A stretch of 36,882 bases of DNA, taken from the NCBI GenBank assembly GCA_005223375.1, contig RXOD01003924.1:1-36882 (forward strand), written 5' to 3'. The notes below the pieces were generated by a model. The model did no database searches, was not told where the DNA came from, and saw only the letters and a program-made list of their open reading frames with translations. The stretch's first letter is position 1, and each line of letters starts with the position of its first letter. The translations under genes were made by a program, and so were the position numbers. Shown here one piece after another: positions 21,701 through 32,800 of this stretch. This DNA is from Amoebophrya sp. AT5.2. Taxonomy: Eukaryota > Sar > Dinophyceae > Syndiniales > Amoebophryaceae.

Positions 21701-24700
21701 GGTCGGGGTCAACTCGCTCTACCTGCAGCTTCCGCCGACGCCCGCGACCGTAGCCCGCGGCAGTCTGCTTCCTGTTGCCCGTGGGTATCTGGCGACGCGT
21801 CCGGCGGTCGGGCTACCAATGCCGCGTCTGGTGGAATAGCCGACCCGCAAACTGCCGGCTGCTACGAGCGCTGCGTGACCGCGCGCCGCGTGCGGAGTTG
21901 CCGGAAATTCTTGAAGCGCTCGATCATATTCGCGCTCACAACGCTTTTGTGTGCGCTTTTCATGTTGTACTCACTGAAGTTCGAGAATCGCGAGGACGTT
22001 GGCACCACCTACTGGTACCGCGTGCAGTGCACCGCCGACTTCCCCGCCGTGCCGCACACTTCGCTCGTGACCACGCTCCGCACCGGCATTTGCGGCGACA
22101 CACAGCTCGCCTGCAACATCGGATACCGGGGGAGTCCGCTCGTTACGTGCGAACCCACCCTCGTGTACCACGTGGAAGGCACTTGCCAGGTGGTCGGATG
22201 CGGGGCGCCGCCACGGATACCCAACGCAAACCCGATCTACAAGGTGGACCCGCACGGGGATCATGTAGGTGCAGGGAACCAGAACCACGACGGCGATCAT
22301 CATGGAGCAGGAGGATCGCAGAACAAGATGTCGATCCGGAATGGCTACGGTTCCTTGGACGACAAGTTCGTGTGGAACGCGGGCGAGGTGGTGCACTACG
22401 TCTGCGCGCCAGGGTACACTGGCGGCGTGCAGGCGCGATGCTCCGTCAGTGGCGCCTTCACGGTAGAGGGGCAGTGCGACCTGGTGGGGTGCGGGGTACA
22501 TCCGCCGCGCTTGGAGCACGCGCGAGCGATTCTAAGAACAACGACAACGAACGCGGCGCCAACTAGAACGGTGCAGCCCCAACGGCTGGCGGAAATAGGG
22601 ACTGGACCAAGTAGTGCACAAAACGGTGCAGCAGGTGCAGCCAGCGAACTCCGAGCAGTGAGCGACGACAAGGAGGGTGAGGCCGGCCTGTATTTGCAAT
22701 TGCCGGCTGTGCCGCATGAAACCGAATTGGACGCGAGGAGCGCAACGTACTTGGGCGAGAAAAAGTTCGACAATTTCAATTTGTCGCCCAACACGAAAGC
22801 CTCGTCCAACAGCGGAACTCATCCGACGGTGCCCACAAACACGACGCTACCGTCAGACGTAGCAGGGAAGGCCCACAGCGGCACTGAATATTGGTCCCCG
22901 GACGGTGTGGACCCATCGACAGAACCGTCTGCGGCAAGCAAAAGCGGTGCCGCACCCACCGGCGACAGCCTCAATGTAGATCTCGACCATGAAACGCAGG
23001 CGCCTGCGAACCCCAGCTCGAATACCACCGCAGCGTCCATAACGGAGCCTGCGGTGGTGCCTGTTCCGACCGCAGCATCAGATTCCTCATCTCCATTGCT
23101 GCAGCCGTCGGATGTATCTCGCATTGCCGAGAGTGGTCCTCTTGTTCATGATCGAACAAGGAAAATCGACACTAATCCTCCTGCGTCGCACGTGACACTG
23201 AAACGCAGTTACGCAGGGGAGCGGATTACGTTTGAGTGCGAGCTGGGGTACACTGGGAGCCCTGTCGCGGAATGCAGAAACGATGGGCAGTGGGACGTGC
23301 AGGATACATGCAGGCTATTTACGTCGACGCTGGGCTGCCAATGTGAGCCTGAGTGGGCGTCCTGCGACGACTGGCTACTTGGCGCGAACTGTTTCCTGAA
23401 CTACGGATGCAAGCACGCTGGGTAAATGCTTTCTTTACTACTCGTGGTCGTCTCATTGCTTTCTTTGTATATCTGTCTGTGGAGACCAGTTAGTTTTCGC
23501 CTGTGTGTGAGCTCGCACACACGATAAGAAGCGCATCCTTCATCTTCATGATAGGGGTTACTAAATTTTCTTTCAATATTCCAATTGGAAAACAAAATAA
23601 ACCACACCCACGACAACATACTCAACATACATCAACTTCAACATCAGGCACAGCTACCAGTGGTGCGAGGTGGATCCGGCGAGCTGTCCGGGCAGTGCAG
23701 CGATGCATTTATTTGGGTTTCAGCTGTACCCGAAGTGGGACTACTGCGTGGACACGGACGAGCTGGCGGATGACGCAGATAGCCACCGGAAGGCGGTCCC
23801 GTCGTTGGGCCCGGATCCGGCGCGATGGCTGTTGACGGCGTTTCCGTTTGAGGGCGCGAAGTTTTTCGGACCTGCGTTATTCTTCGTCGCGATCGGATTC
23901 ATGCTGGCGGGCGCGTGCGGCAGGGGTGTCTGTTGGGTGGCCGGAAGCAGCCCGGGAGACAACGGAACCACTGTCGCAGGCAGCGATTTTGGTACTTTTC
24001 GACTTCATTTGTGATGGCATTCTTTTTTCTTTCTGTGGAAGAAAGATCACATCCTTCCAGGCATGGATGCGTCGAGGCCCGGGGGCGAACACATTTTTGG
24101 AAGCCTCTTCATGGTAGTTTCCTTCTCCTGAAGCCCAACTAGTCCCACCTTGCTCCTTTCTTCATATTACAGATGGCTCTCCGAGCCGTCTCGATAGCAG
24201 CACGCCGTTGAATGGTCGGGCGATAAACTCGCCACTGCGGCTGTCGTCCCAGCGCAAGTCCTGGTGGGTATGGTCTCCGTGGCGCGGCACTCATGAGCCA
24301 GTTGTCTCTGACGAAGTCGCAGCAGACCGTGCGGGATTGCCGGAGTCTTCGGAAGAAGCGGATGAACAACGAGGAGCTGCTACCGCCCGCAGTGATTCGG
24401 GTCCTCAGTCTCATTCTCACCACGACTTCGACTTGGAGGAAAACAGAGGGTACTCCCCGCCAAGTGCGGCCGACATCGTGCAGGCGCCTCGTCACGCCGA
24501 AACAGAAGCGGGGGCGAACGTGGACGCACCGGTTCCGGGGGCGCGAGCTAGTCCTAGTACGTCCTTTTTCAAATTTTCGCTATTCGGAGGGGCAAATCCT
24601 TTTTCAAGGACAGCCGACGCTGAGGACAGAGCCCAAGTGCAAGTGGATGACGCGGTTGTAGATTCAGAAGCAATGATGATGTCGATGGGCGGCCAAGAAC

Positions 24701-26022
24701 TACGTGTGGAAGTTGCATCAGAAAAAGATCAAGAGCGAGTTGATCATGCGGACGACGTGCAGGAAAACTCATCAAGGATAAGGAGCGGAGAGGCTGAGCA
24801 GGAGGAGAAGCCGGATACGACCGCAACAGAAATAAATGAAAATCATTTTGCGAACGCAGTACGTCCCGACGTTACGGTAGCTCGTGCCGGGCGGCAGGCA
24901 GGTCAGGAGACTGCGCCCGATGATATCGACCGCGGGCTCGTAGCCAGCAGCGAGCAAGTGGCTGCCATTGACTATTTCAGTCGGCATGTCGAAATCGCAG
25001 TGCCGGAGCCGGAGTTGCAAGATTCCACCGTGCCGCTCGGAGATCCGTCGTCGCCGCCTTTTCCCAGTGCCGCCCAAGCTGCAGACCACCTCCATGCTTC
25101 CAAAAAAGTTGCAGTCCCTCAACTGAATCGCGTTCGCGATCTTCACCCTGCTGCTCCGAGTGCGTCTGCCGCTGTGCTGACAGGAAATGATGAGCAGCAC
25201 TCGTCTGCAACTACCGGAGTTGCTACACCGACAGCTGGCGCGGGCGGTTTACTCATAGGCGGGACCGAGGGCACGACTCCTGAGCCTGCTCCGTCACCCG
25301 GAAAATATCCGCTGCAGCACTCCTTGCTGGAGCCTGATATCAGCCAGCCCCAGGCCATGATGGTAGCGAAACGCGATCGGGCGAAGCCGCGGCATGATCA
25401 TGTTGAACAACTAGTAGGCAGTGCCGGTGACCTGAAACAAAGCGAAGCCGAAAGCTCTGCGGGCCTCGCACCGCCACAATCGGAGGACCCTCCTGCGGCC
25501 AGTCTGCTCCCAGCGGCAGCTGATACTCCCCCAAAAGCGGTTTTGCCACTCTCTCCTCCAGCAGCTGCCGCGGGCGGTGAATCAAGTTCGAGCGCAAGCA
25601 GCCCGCCTGTGTTCGTTGGAGAAGCGGCAGCCAGTGCCACACCGTCCTCGCAACCGCGCAAGGCACCGCTGCCATCCTCCTCGCCTCGGCGCGGAGAAAA
25701 TGGTAGACTGTCCGGGTCGAGCCCGACGAACGGCGCATCCGTAGGCTCTAGCGGACGCACCCCCGGCGCAGCTGCAGGAACAAGAACAAGCGCCACAAAT
25801 ACAACGACGAGAAATTCTACGACGCCGCGCCCTCCGGCAGCTGGATCGGGAAGCGCTTCCAAAGCAACATCTTCGTCTTCGTCTGTTGGTGCAGGTGCGC
25901 GCACCTCGACCGGAGGAGGAGCGGCTCCCAGAACCACCACCGCGCCTAGCCGCCGCGCTGGTGAAGCACCCTCGCCCCAGCAGCCGAGGAGATCGCCACC
26001 TCCCTCCAGCAGGAAAAAATAA
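18767..26022 (+). CDS. Giant OST-alpha/TMEM184-like membrane protein fused to sushi (CCP)-like repeats, 3 exons
   Basis: Exons: 18767-23421, 23648-23991, 24173-26022; 6849 nt, 2282 aa; both introns GT-AG. The N-terminal 560 residues hold about seven or eight hydrophobic segments (near 1-20, 45-85, 98-120, 261-285, 406-430, 465-490, 501-525, 533-558). The last ones (DPYWKFFGVKGVVSVTWTQW) resemble the OST-alpha/TMEM184 (DUF300) family of transporters. A disordered stretch with a poly-Gln run and a cluster of Cys pairs (about 922-967) comes next, then a membrane helix (about 1050-1072). Sushi-like modules follow (CGAPPRIPNA, then GEVVHYVCAPGYTGG and, after a Ser/Thr-rich insert, GERITFECELGYTGSP), then a Cys-rich block across intron 1 and a last helix (FFGPALFFVAIGFMLAGACG). 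The final 600 residues are disordered and presumably cytosolic, ending SSRKK. Sushi assignment is firm; the transporter-like assignment is moderate. Confidence 0.75.
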
Positions 26023-27411
26023 AGGGGACAAACACAAAGACAAGAAGCAAGGATGGAAAAACTTTCACTGATTTACATGTGAGTCGAAGACTTTTTCCAC
26101 CTCGCCGGCGCAAATACAATAGCGACGATCTTGATCATCATTGATTTAGTTGATGCAGGTGGACCATCACCATGTGAGATGCAATTAATCCATAGAGGCA
26201 GAACCGGTAGCGCACGGCGGCGCACCACTGGCCCGTCGTGTGCAGCTGGTCTCGTTGGTCTTGCAGCACACGGACGATTGCAGACCTTTACGTGTATCCT
26301 TGCAGCTGGCAACATTGAGAAAGATAATGAACCTGTACTAAAGATTTGGCCTGGTGTCCCGGAGCCCCTTGCTGTGGCCACACAACTACAAGAAATGAAC
26401 ACTCGTTCTTGTCGCTTCTGTCCTCGGAAAGCGCGTCAAGCAAAGAGACGAACGCATGGCCCAAACGCCGGCAGCGCGGGGCGAGGACGAGGACCTGCAT
26501 GCAACGACGAGGCTGATGTTCTTGTATTTAGGTAGACAAGAGGACCACGAATGACGAACGCGGTCGCGGCTGCTGCAGTGTTGAGTGCGCAGTTCCACCG
26601 GCATCGAGGTCGTATGACCAATCTCAGGATCGTTGGCACGACCACTGTCGAGATCATCTAGGTTGAGTTTGCTGCGTCAGGACCAGGACAGAATTCCATC
26701 CAAGTCGGCGTACTTAGTCCTACTTGTCGTGTTGAAGATTCATTTTCATATTCATCTTCAAATTGATGAAAGAAGCAGTATCGTATGGTATCTTAACTTC
26801 CGCCACAGACTCACAGTGTGTTTTGATCACAAACCCCGACAACTACTTCTTCATAATGGATCGCATATAATGGTCGTCGTCGGCCTCGCATGATGCTTTT
26901 TTTCAATAAATTTCAATTTGAGTTTCAATTTCTATCAAAGAAACAATATCCTGTAGTGACGGAAGAAGAAGATTATCGCTCGGCATAGAAGACACGATTT
27001 TAGGCAAACCGAAGCAGAACTTGAAGAACTACAACTCTCTCCGACTGCAGCTCCGCCTCCACTCCATTGCTATGCTTCAGGAAGGATGCTGAATCGGAAT
27101 CCTAGCTACCAAATCCACCACGACGACCACGTAGTAGAGTACGTTCAGCACGCTGCAGCATGGAGCAAGTTCATCTCGTTCTCGTGGTTGTGCATCACGA
27201 TCACCATCAAAAACAAGAACTAGGAACGTAGAACGCAGTCGCAGAGGCAGATGAAGATTTTCATGGTACGCGCACGAAGTCGAAGGTAGATCATTCATCA
27301 TAAAGAAAACATGTCATACATAGTCCTCGGTGTCAGCCTCAGCACGTGAAAAGTGCCTGCGCAACCGGTTGCGCTGCACCTGTAGCTGCGCGGCAGTATT
27401 CCGGCGAGAAC
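26023..27411. other. Spacer between the OST-alpha/sushi gene and the zinc-ribbon gene
   Basis: No convincing coding segment is present; frames of about 134 codons at 26131-26535 are matched by equal ones on the other strand. I looked here for WD40-propeller exons that could belong to the MIOS-like gene and found none. The frame of that gene is open upstream to 27304 but has no ATG there, so an acceptor such as the CTCAG ending at 27342 could add a 5' exon. Confidence 0.45.
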
Positions 27412-28611
27412 ATGATGGGGTTTACTGGCGGTCGTCGGCCTCTTGCTGCAGGAGCGCCTCCACCGCCGTCGCGCGGAAACTTTTTGCCGCCCCAGCAGGC
27501 TCAGCGGCTTCCTCTCCAACAGCCAGCCCTCGGTCTCGGTGACGCTACTCCGCCACAGCCGCACTGCACGACCGCAACTACATCCTCGTCCTCAAGCACG
27601 TGTGCGGCGCCCGAATTTTTCCAACTGCCCTCCTCTGCCGACAACATCAATCTAAGTGCACCAGCGGGCTACTCCAGTTCTCTCTCTTCTCGGTCCTGCT
27701 ACCGCGGCGCCGGGCTGTTTTGCTACTTCTGCGGGCTGCCGCACACCGGCGAGATTCCTTCGACCCTGCACGGCAACCCGGTCGCCATCGACCCGAATCT
27801 GAATTCGGTCGTCACCTGCTGCCCCAACGGCCGCTGCCGCAAGCCCCTGCCCAAGTGCGCAATTTGCGGGCTGCCGTTTAAGACTGTCGTTGGCGTGAAC
27901 CGCAAGGACAAGGACGCTATGATTAACCCCCTTCCGTTCGACGATTTCATCTGCTTCTGCCAATCGTGCCAGCACGGGGGCCACGCGGCGTGCTACGAAT
28001 CCTGGATCGAGCTTTGGAAGCAGCGCAGGAAAATGCAGCAGGACGAGGCCGCGGCAAGGGGCGAGGTTTTGAAGGAGGAGGATTTGGAGCCACTGAGATG
28101 CCCTGTGCCGGACTGTCCGTGCACGGAATGCTTTTCCGGATTTTTCGATGTCGACGGCGATAATACCTCTTGTGTGGATGAGGGCGCGCCGCGCATCACT
28201 GCGACGGGGGGTGGGGGTGCAGCTGCAGCCGCCCTGATGGGCGGCGGTATGTTGGATTACAGTTCCTCGAACGACACACCGTCCACAGCAACGTCGCCCG
28301 CTGCTGTGGACCGTCTCTCTCCACAGCAACCGTCCACAGCAACGTCAGGAGAGGGCGGCAACAGGGTTGTGCGCGGGTTCGATTTCAGTGCCGCTGCTGC
28401 GGGTTCCCCCGCCCCCGGTTCACCAGAATTCATGATGTCGCCTGAAAGTGCTGGTAGAGAATTGGATGAGGTGGGCTCGACGCACCTGCTGCTAAGCCGC
28501 GGCGGAGACCGTGACGGAGAGGGCCGTACAGATATGGACGAGCTCATGAACGACAGCTCGCCGGGAGCGAACTCAAACCCGGAGTTCGACTTCGACATCG
28601 AGGAACTTTGA
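27412..28611 (+). CDS. MIOS/Sea4-type C-terminal zinc-ribbon protein without WD40 propeller
   Basis: The frame runs from ATG at 27412 (a second ATG at 27415) to TGA at 28609-28611, 399 aa, no intron needed. The first 100 residues are Pro/Ser/Gln-rich. From Cys104 the sequence carries Cys/His clusters in the order seen at the end of metazoan MIOS (Mio, yeast Sea4), a subunit of the GATOR2/SEA complex that regulates TORC1: CYFCG, CRKPLPKCAICGLPF, CFCQSCQHGGHAACYESW and RCPVPDCPCTEC. MIOS has CRKPLPRCALC, CHNCRHGGHAGH and CPVSACTCKC in the same order. The 170-residue tail is disordered, Gly/Ser/Ala-rich, and contains an 18-base direct repeat. Full-length MIOS is about 875 aa with an N-terminal propeller, absent here. 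Either this is a stand-alone zinc domain, or it is the last exon of a gene whose earlier exons I cannot see. Domain identity is fairly sure; the start is not. Confidence 0.7.
   Translation: MMGFTGGRRPLAAGAPPPPSRGNFLPPQQAQRLPLQQPALGLGDATPPQPHCTTATTSSSSSTCAAPEFFQLPSSADNINLSAPAGYSSSLSSRSCYRGAGLFCYFCGLPHTGEIPSTLHGNPVAIDPNLNSVVTCCPNGRCRKPLPKCAICGLPFKTVVGVNRKDKDAMINPLPFDDFICFCQSCQHGGHAACYESWIELWKQRRKMQQDEAAARGEVLKEEDLEPLRCPVPDCPCTECFSGFFDVDGDNTSCVDEGAPRITATGGGGAAAAALMGGGMLDYSSSNDTPSTATSPAAVDRLSPQQPSTATSGEGGNRVVRGFDFSAAAAGSPAPGSPEFMMSPESAGRELDEVGSTHLLLSRGGDRDGEGRTDMDELMNDSSPGANSNPEFDFDIEEL
28278..28346 (+). repeat. 18-base direct repeat in the disordered tail of the zinc-ribbon gene
   Basis: ACCGTCCACAGCAACGTC occurs at 28278-28295 and again at 28329-28346, in the same reading frame, encoding Thr-Pro/Gln-Pro then STATS. 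CTGCTGTGGA between the copies is complementary to the TCCACAGCA core of the repeat. It is probably slippage within low-complexity coding sequence. Confidence 0.6.
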
Positions 28612-29899
28612 ATGGCCGGTCTATCTTCATCTTGCGAAGATGAACAAACATTCACTTCATGTCGATTGCTGGTTGGGCCAGTTTCTTGTTGGTCCGACCG
28701 GGGTGTACTTCTCAAGTTGTACCGCATCTTTCGATTGTACACCGGAAGTTTTGATCATTTTGGTACGTCAGTAGAACAAATAGAAGTTTGAAAGGATCAT
28801 TTAGATTTTTTACGTTAGAGTCAGGCCCGCCGCGGGTGTCGTGAATGCACCAAGAGAAATTTTAGAGCCGAAGTCCGGTAGCTGCCGCGGCGCGAGAATC
28901 TAACGATTCGAACGCGCACCAATGCAGCTCAAGGCGATGGTTGCGCCGAATAAAAACGTCCGTGACATCAACCTCCATCCCGAGCACTTTCACTAAACTA
29001 ACAAGTTGATTTCCAGTCGATGGTGGCGTGATCGATGAATCAAAAAGAGAAACTGGAAAAGAAGAGTTGTGGCAACGGCGAGTCCACGAAGGTGGTCTGA
29101 TGAAGGGAACAAATGAAAAAAATGGAGAAAAATATTTGTGACAGTCCCGAGGCCACCAAGTGTTCGTGTTGCTATGTATTGTTCCTTCCCCGGTGCCGGT
29201 CACGACCACAACTTGCATGAATACTGGATCTGGAGGGTGGCGTCGAGAACTGATTGTTTCCTAGCTCCTCGTCTCAAACCGCATGTAGTAGAACTAGTAG
29301 TTTGTATGTTGGCCATGCCCATGGCCTTGGCGTCTACTTCTTGAGTGTTTTTCTTGCGCAAGGCGTCGTGGCGGTGGCATCTTCATCGGTCCTCTTTGTT
29401 TTCATTAGTTCCGTGTGTGAATTATTTGTCGCGGATCTTTTGTCTCATGCCCTCCACTGAAGTTTTTTTTTTTGTTCGTTTATTCTTTGTCTGGAGTGCG
29501 CCGCCCCCAAAATACATCCTACAACTTGCTTCAGGTTCGCTCGGAGACATGTGCTTAGTGTTTCCCGATAGAAATCGGCGTACTTCAGGGTCGTTTTGAG
29601 CCTTTCAGTTTCAAAAACCATATTGTTTGATCGACATCATGTCCACAACAGCATTGTGACGCATTTGTTTTGGTTGTATAAGGAGCGCCCCCACCCTCCC
29701 GCCTAAATTCAATCTCCATCAAGTAATCCAACACCAATTCCACCAAAGTGAAAGTGGTACGATAGCGTCTGATTGCAGTTAGTTGAAGATTCTCGCCGTG
29801 GAAGTTTTGCCTTTGCATTCGCTTTTGCTAGCACCACTAGTACTAGCGGCAGTGCAATAAGAAAGTATAGGTACACTTTTCGGCTTGCGCAAAGGCAGC
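28612..29899. other. Spacer before the last gene
   Basis: No open frame with recognisable content on either strand. Several T-rich runs (for example near 29462) and short hydrophobic frames occur around 29250-29600. The last part is probably the 5' leader of the 2226-aa gene. I see no RNA gene or repeat. Confidence 0.45.
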
Positions 29900-32800
29900 A
29901 TGTTGTGGTGGTCTCCGGACCGCGACAAGAATGACTCGTCGTGGCAGGGGGGCGAGCAGGAGCGTGGTGGCGATGGGGAGGACCCGGGAAAGAACTTCTA
30001 CTCGGCCGGAAACAGTACCTGGCGGTACTGGTGGGAAGATGGGAATGGTACCGAAGGCGAAGCGAACGCAGCGGAAGACGATCAGCAGAAGCGCAACCAC
30101 CATGGCGGGAATGACAATGAGATCCTGATGAAGCCTGCTGGCGATGAAGAAGATCATGGTGGAATGGGAATCGGAAATGCCGGCTACCACGAAAGATCGT
30201 CCCCTGCGAGCAACAGCAACAAGCGCGCCGATCATGATCATTCGATGACCAAAAACAAGCCGTACGGTTACGCGCCGTCCCAGCACGACACGACAACTTC
30301 GCACGCGTCGAACAATTCTTCTTCTCAACCCGCTTCTACTGCCTCTCGCCCTGCGTCAACCTCTCGCCCCACGTCCCGTCCGGCGTCGACTTCGCGGAAC
30401 ACGACGCCCCGTACCCAGGCAACGGGGACTTCGACCACGACCGCAAATGCTTTTACTTCTGCAAACGAGGCACGCAGCTCGGCCTCGTTTCAGGCGGAGG
30501 CAGAGCGGGCCCAAACGACTGCGTTCCAGCTTCCGAAAATCCAGCTACCGACGCTCTCTCCGGCCCTTGGAGCCGGGCTGAATGGCAACACCATGACGTC
30601 GTCGCAGATGAAAAACCGGAACAAGCACGACAGAAACAACAGCAAGCAAGCGGAAAAAGAATTTGCGCGCCGCGCTGTTGCTGGGAACAAGCGAAATCGG
30701 TCTCGCTCGCCGATCTCCGCGCCCCGAATCGGCGGAAACAACTTCAATTTGATCCCGACTCCCCCCGCGGCTCAACCACCTGGGGGTAACTTTGGTATTC
30801 CGGCCGCTTCGGGCGCGGCGCCGGCTCTCGGCTTCGTGACGCCGCCGCCTCCGGTGCGCCCGCTGATGGGTTCGACAGCGCATCCCTGGGGCGTCGACAG
30901 CGCCCATTCGCATGCAAGTATAGGTGGACGGGCGGTCCAGGTCCCGCACAACACGATGATGCATCCCAACTACATGATGGCACGGCAGCACCACATGATG
31001 TCGTGGCAGAATGCTGCAGAGGCGGCCAACAGCAGCATGTGGGGCACAGGAGCACATGCGGAAGCAGCAGCACGACAGCAGGCGGGAAACATCAACAACT
31101 ACTCCCAGCATTACAGCGCACACAACCTCCAGCAGCGGCACGACGGAACCGGGATGGTGATGCCCCGTGAGCGGATGAATCTTCCGGGTGGCCCGTCGAA
31201 CGGTCGCTCGTTCCACAGGTCTTCATTCGTTCCGCAACCTCCGCTGCCAAAACCGCTGCGCAACGTTGACGAAGACGAAGACGCGGCTCGCGCAGAAGCG
31301 GAGGGACTGAACCCGTTTGCCCCGGCGTTCCACGCTCGCGGACCACCAGGAGTGCATCCGCACCCGCCACCGCCTCCGGCGAACTACTACATGCTGCCGC
31401 AGCAACTTCAGGGTCGCGTCATTGGTACGGGGGATCCGCCGCACTCGTCCCAGCAGATGAGACACCTGCACCTGCAGAAGCAAATGGAAATGCAACGCCT
31501 AGCGCAGGAGCAATTCGACCAGCTGAACAGCCTCAACCTCCAGCACCAGGTGGAGGCACCAGCTGCCGCGTACAGCCATTTACATTTTCACAACCCGGGT
31601 CAACATGGCTTAGCGGGCAGTGCACAACAGCACCATAACTACGATTCGCGGCTTCTGACGCAGATGCAGATGCACGACCCGTACGGGTACGCTGCTGCTT
31701 ACTACGCGCTCGCCATGCAACAATACAACCTTGAACCATCGGTCGACCAACAACAGTACCTCCAGACGAACCAGCATCAACACTGGAACAACGTTTCATC
31801 TCCGGCGGAGCAAGAGGTGCTCAGCATGGAAAACTACCAGGTTGCGCTCGATGACGTCCTCCGCGGAATGAACTACGTTTCTGCAAACGACTGGAACTGT
31901 GAGGCGACGAAGACGAAGAGCGGCGCTACAACCAGTCAACACTCTCACAACTCTTCTCTGCCATGGTACTACCGTCCCGAGGACCCCAGCGTCCTGCAGG
32001 AGCTCCCTTGCGTTTCCGACGAACTGATGGGTGATTGTCCTCCTGCTGATGCAGGTGGCAAAGTGGGAAATTATAAAGCCAAAGCTGCTGGCGCAGGAGG
32101 TGGAGCTGGTGGTAATGGAATTCTCATTCGTGGCAACCGCCGGGTGTACACGTACCCGAGCCCGAACTTGATGCACCTGGAGGACGCGTCCGCTAGCCGC
32201 GTCGCGCAGCTCTCGTTCGTGGCGAAGACCGAGGTGCTCAAGTCCAACAACATGGTCTCGCTGGCCCACTTCCGCAAGGACCCGCGCGACTGGCGGCGCA
32301 TCCTTTCGCACGTGTGGCTCACAAATCTGCAGAAAATCCTGTTCGCCCCGATGCTGCCGAGGTCCGCCCTGCACCAGTACTTGCAGCCCCTGGGAATCGC
32401 GCGGTCGACGTGTCACGACGGGGACGGACGCGAGTCGCTGACGGGACCGGCGCAGCTGGTGCGCAACGTCACGAATAACTCGCGATCGAACACTAACTCC
32501 CTGGTGTCCTCGCAGAGCATGAACCACTACTACGGTGGGCTCGGTGGTCGCCACCACCACGAGGAGTTCGAAGAGGAGGTGCCGGCCGCGATCATGGACC
32601 CCGAGTTGCGGATTTCGCGCATGCAGGCCGTGCTGCAGGCGCTTGCAGTCGGGACGCTGCAGGCACTCGAGCGTGGCGCGTATCCGTTGGACGACGGCCG
32701 AGTGGTGCAACTCAGCCCCGCGCACGCGCTCTCGCGCGAAGCGCTGAGCGACGGCAAAGGAAACCCGGTGCAGGTCCGCGTGTATCCACCGAGAAAGCAG

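Noticed and set aside
27304..27411. N-terminal extension of the zinc-ribbon protein from a GTG at 27346
   Set aside because: Nuclear genes start at ATG. The first in-frame ATG is 27412, and the upstream part could equally be leader or the end of an intron.
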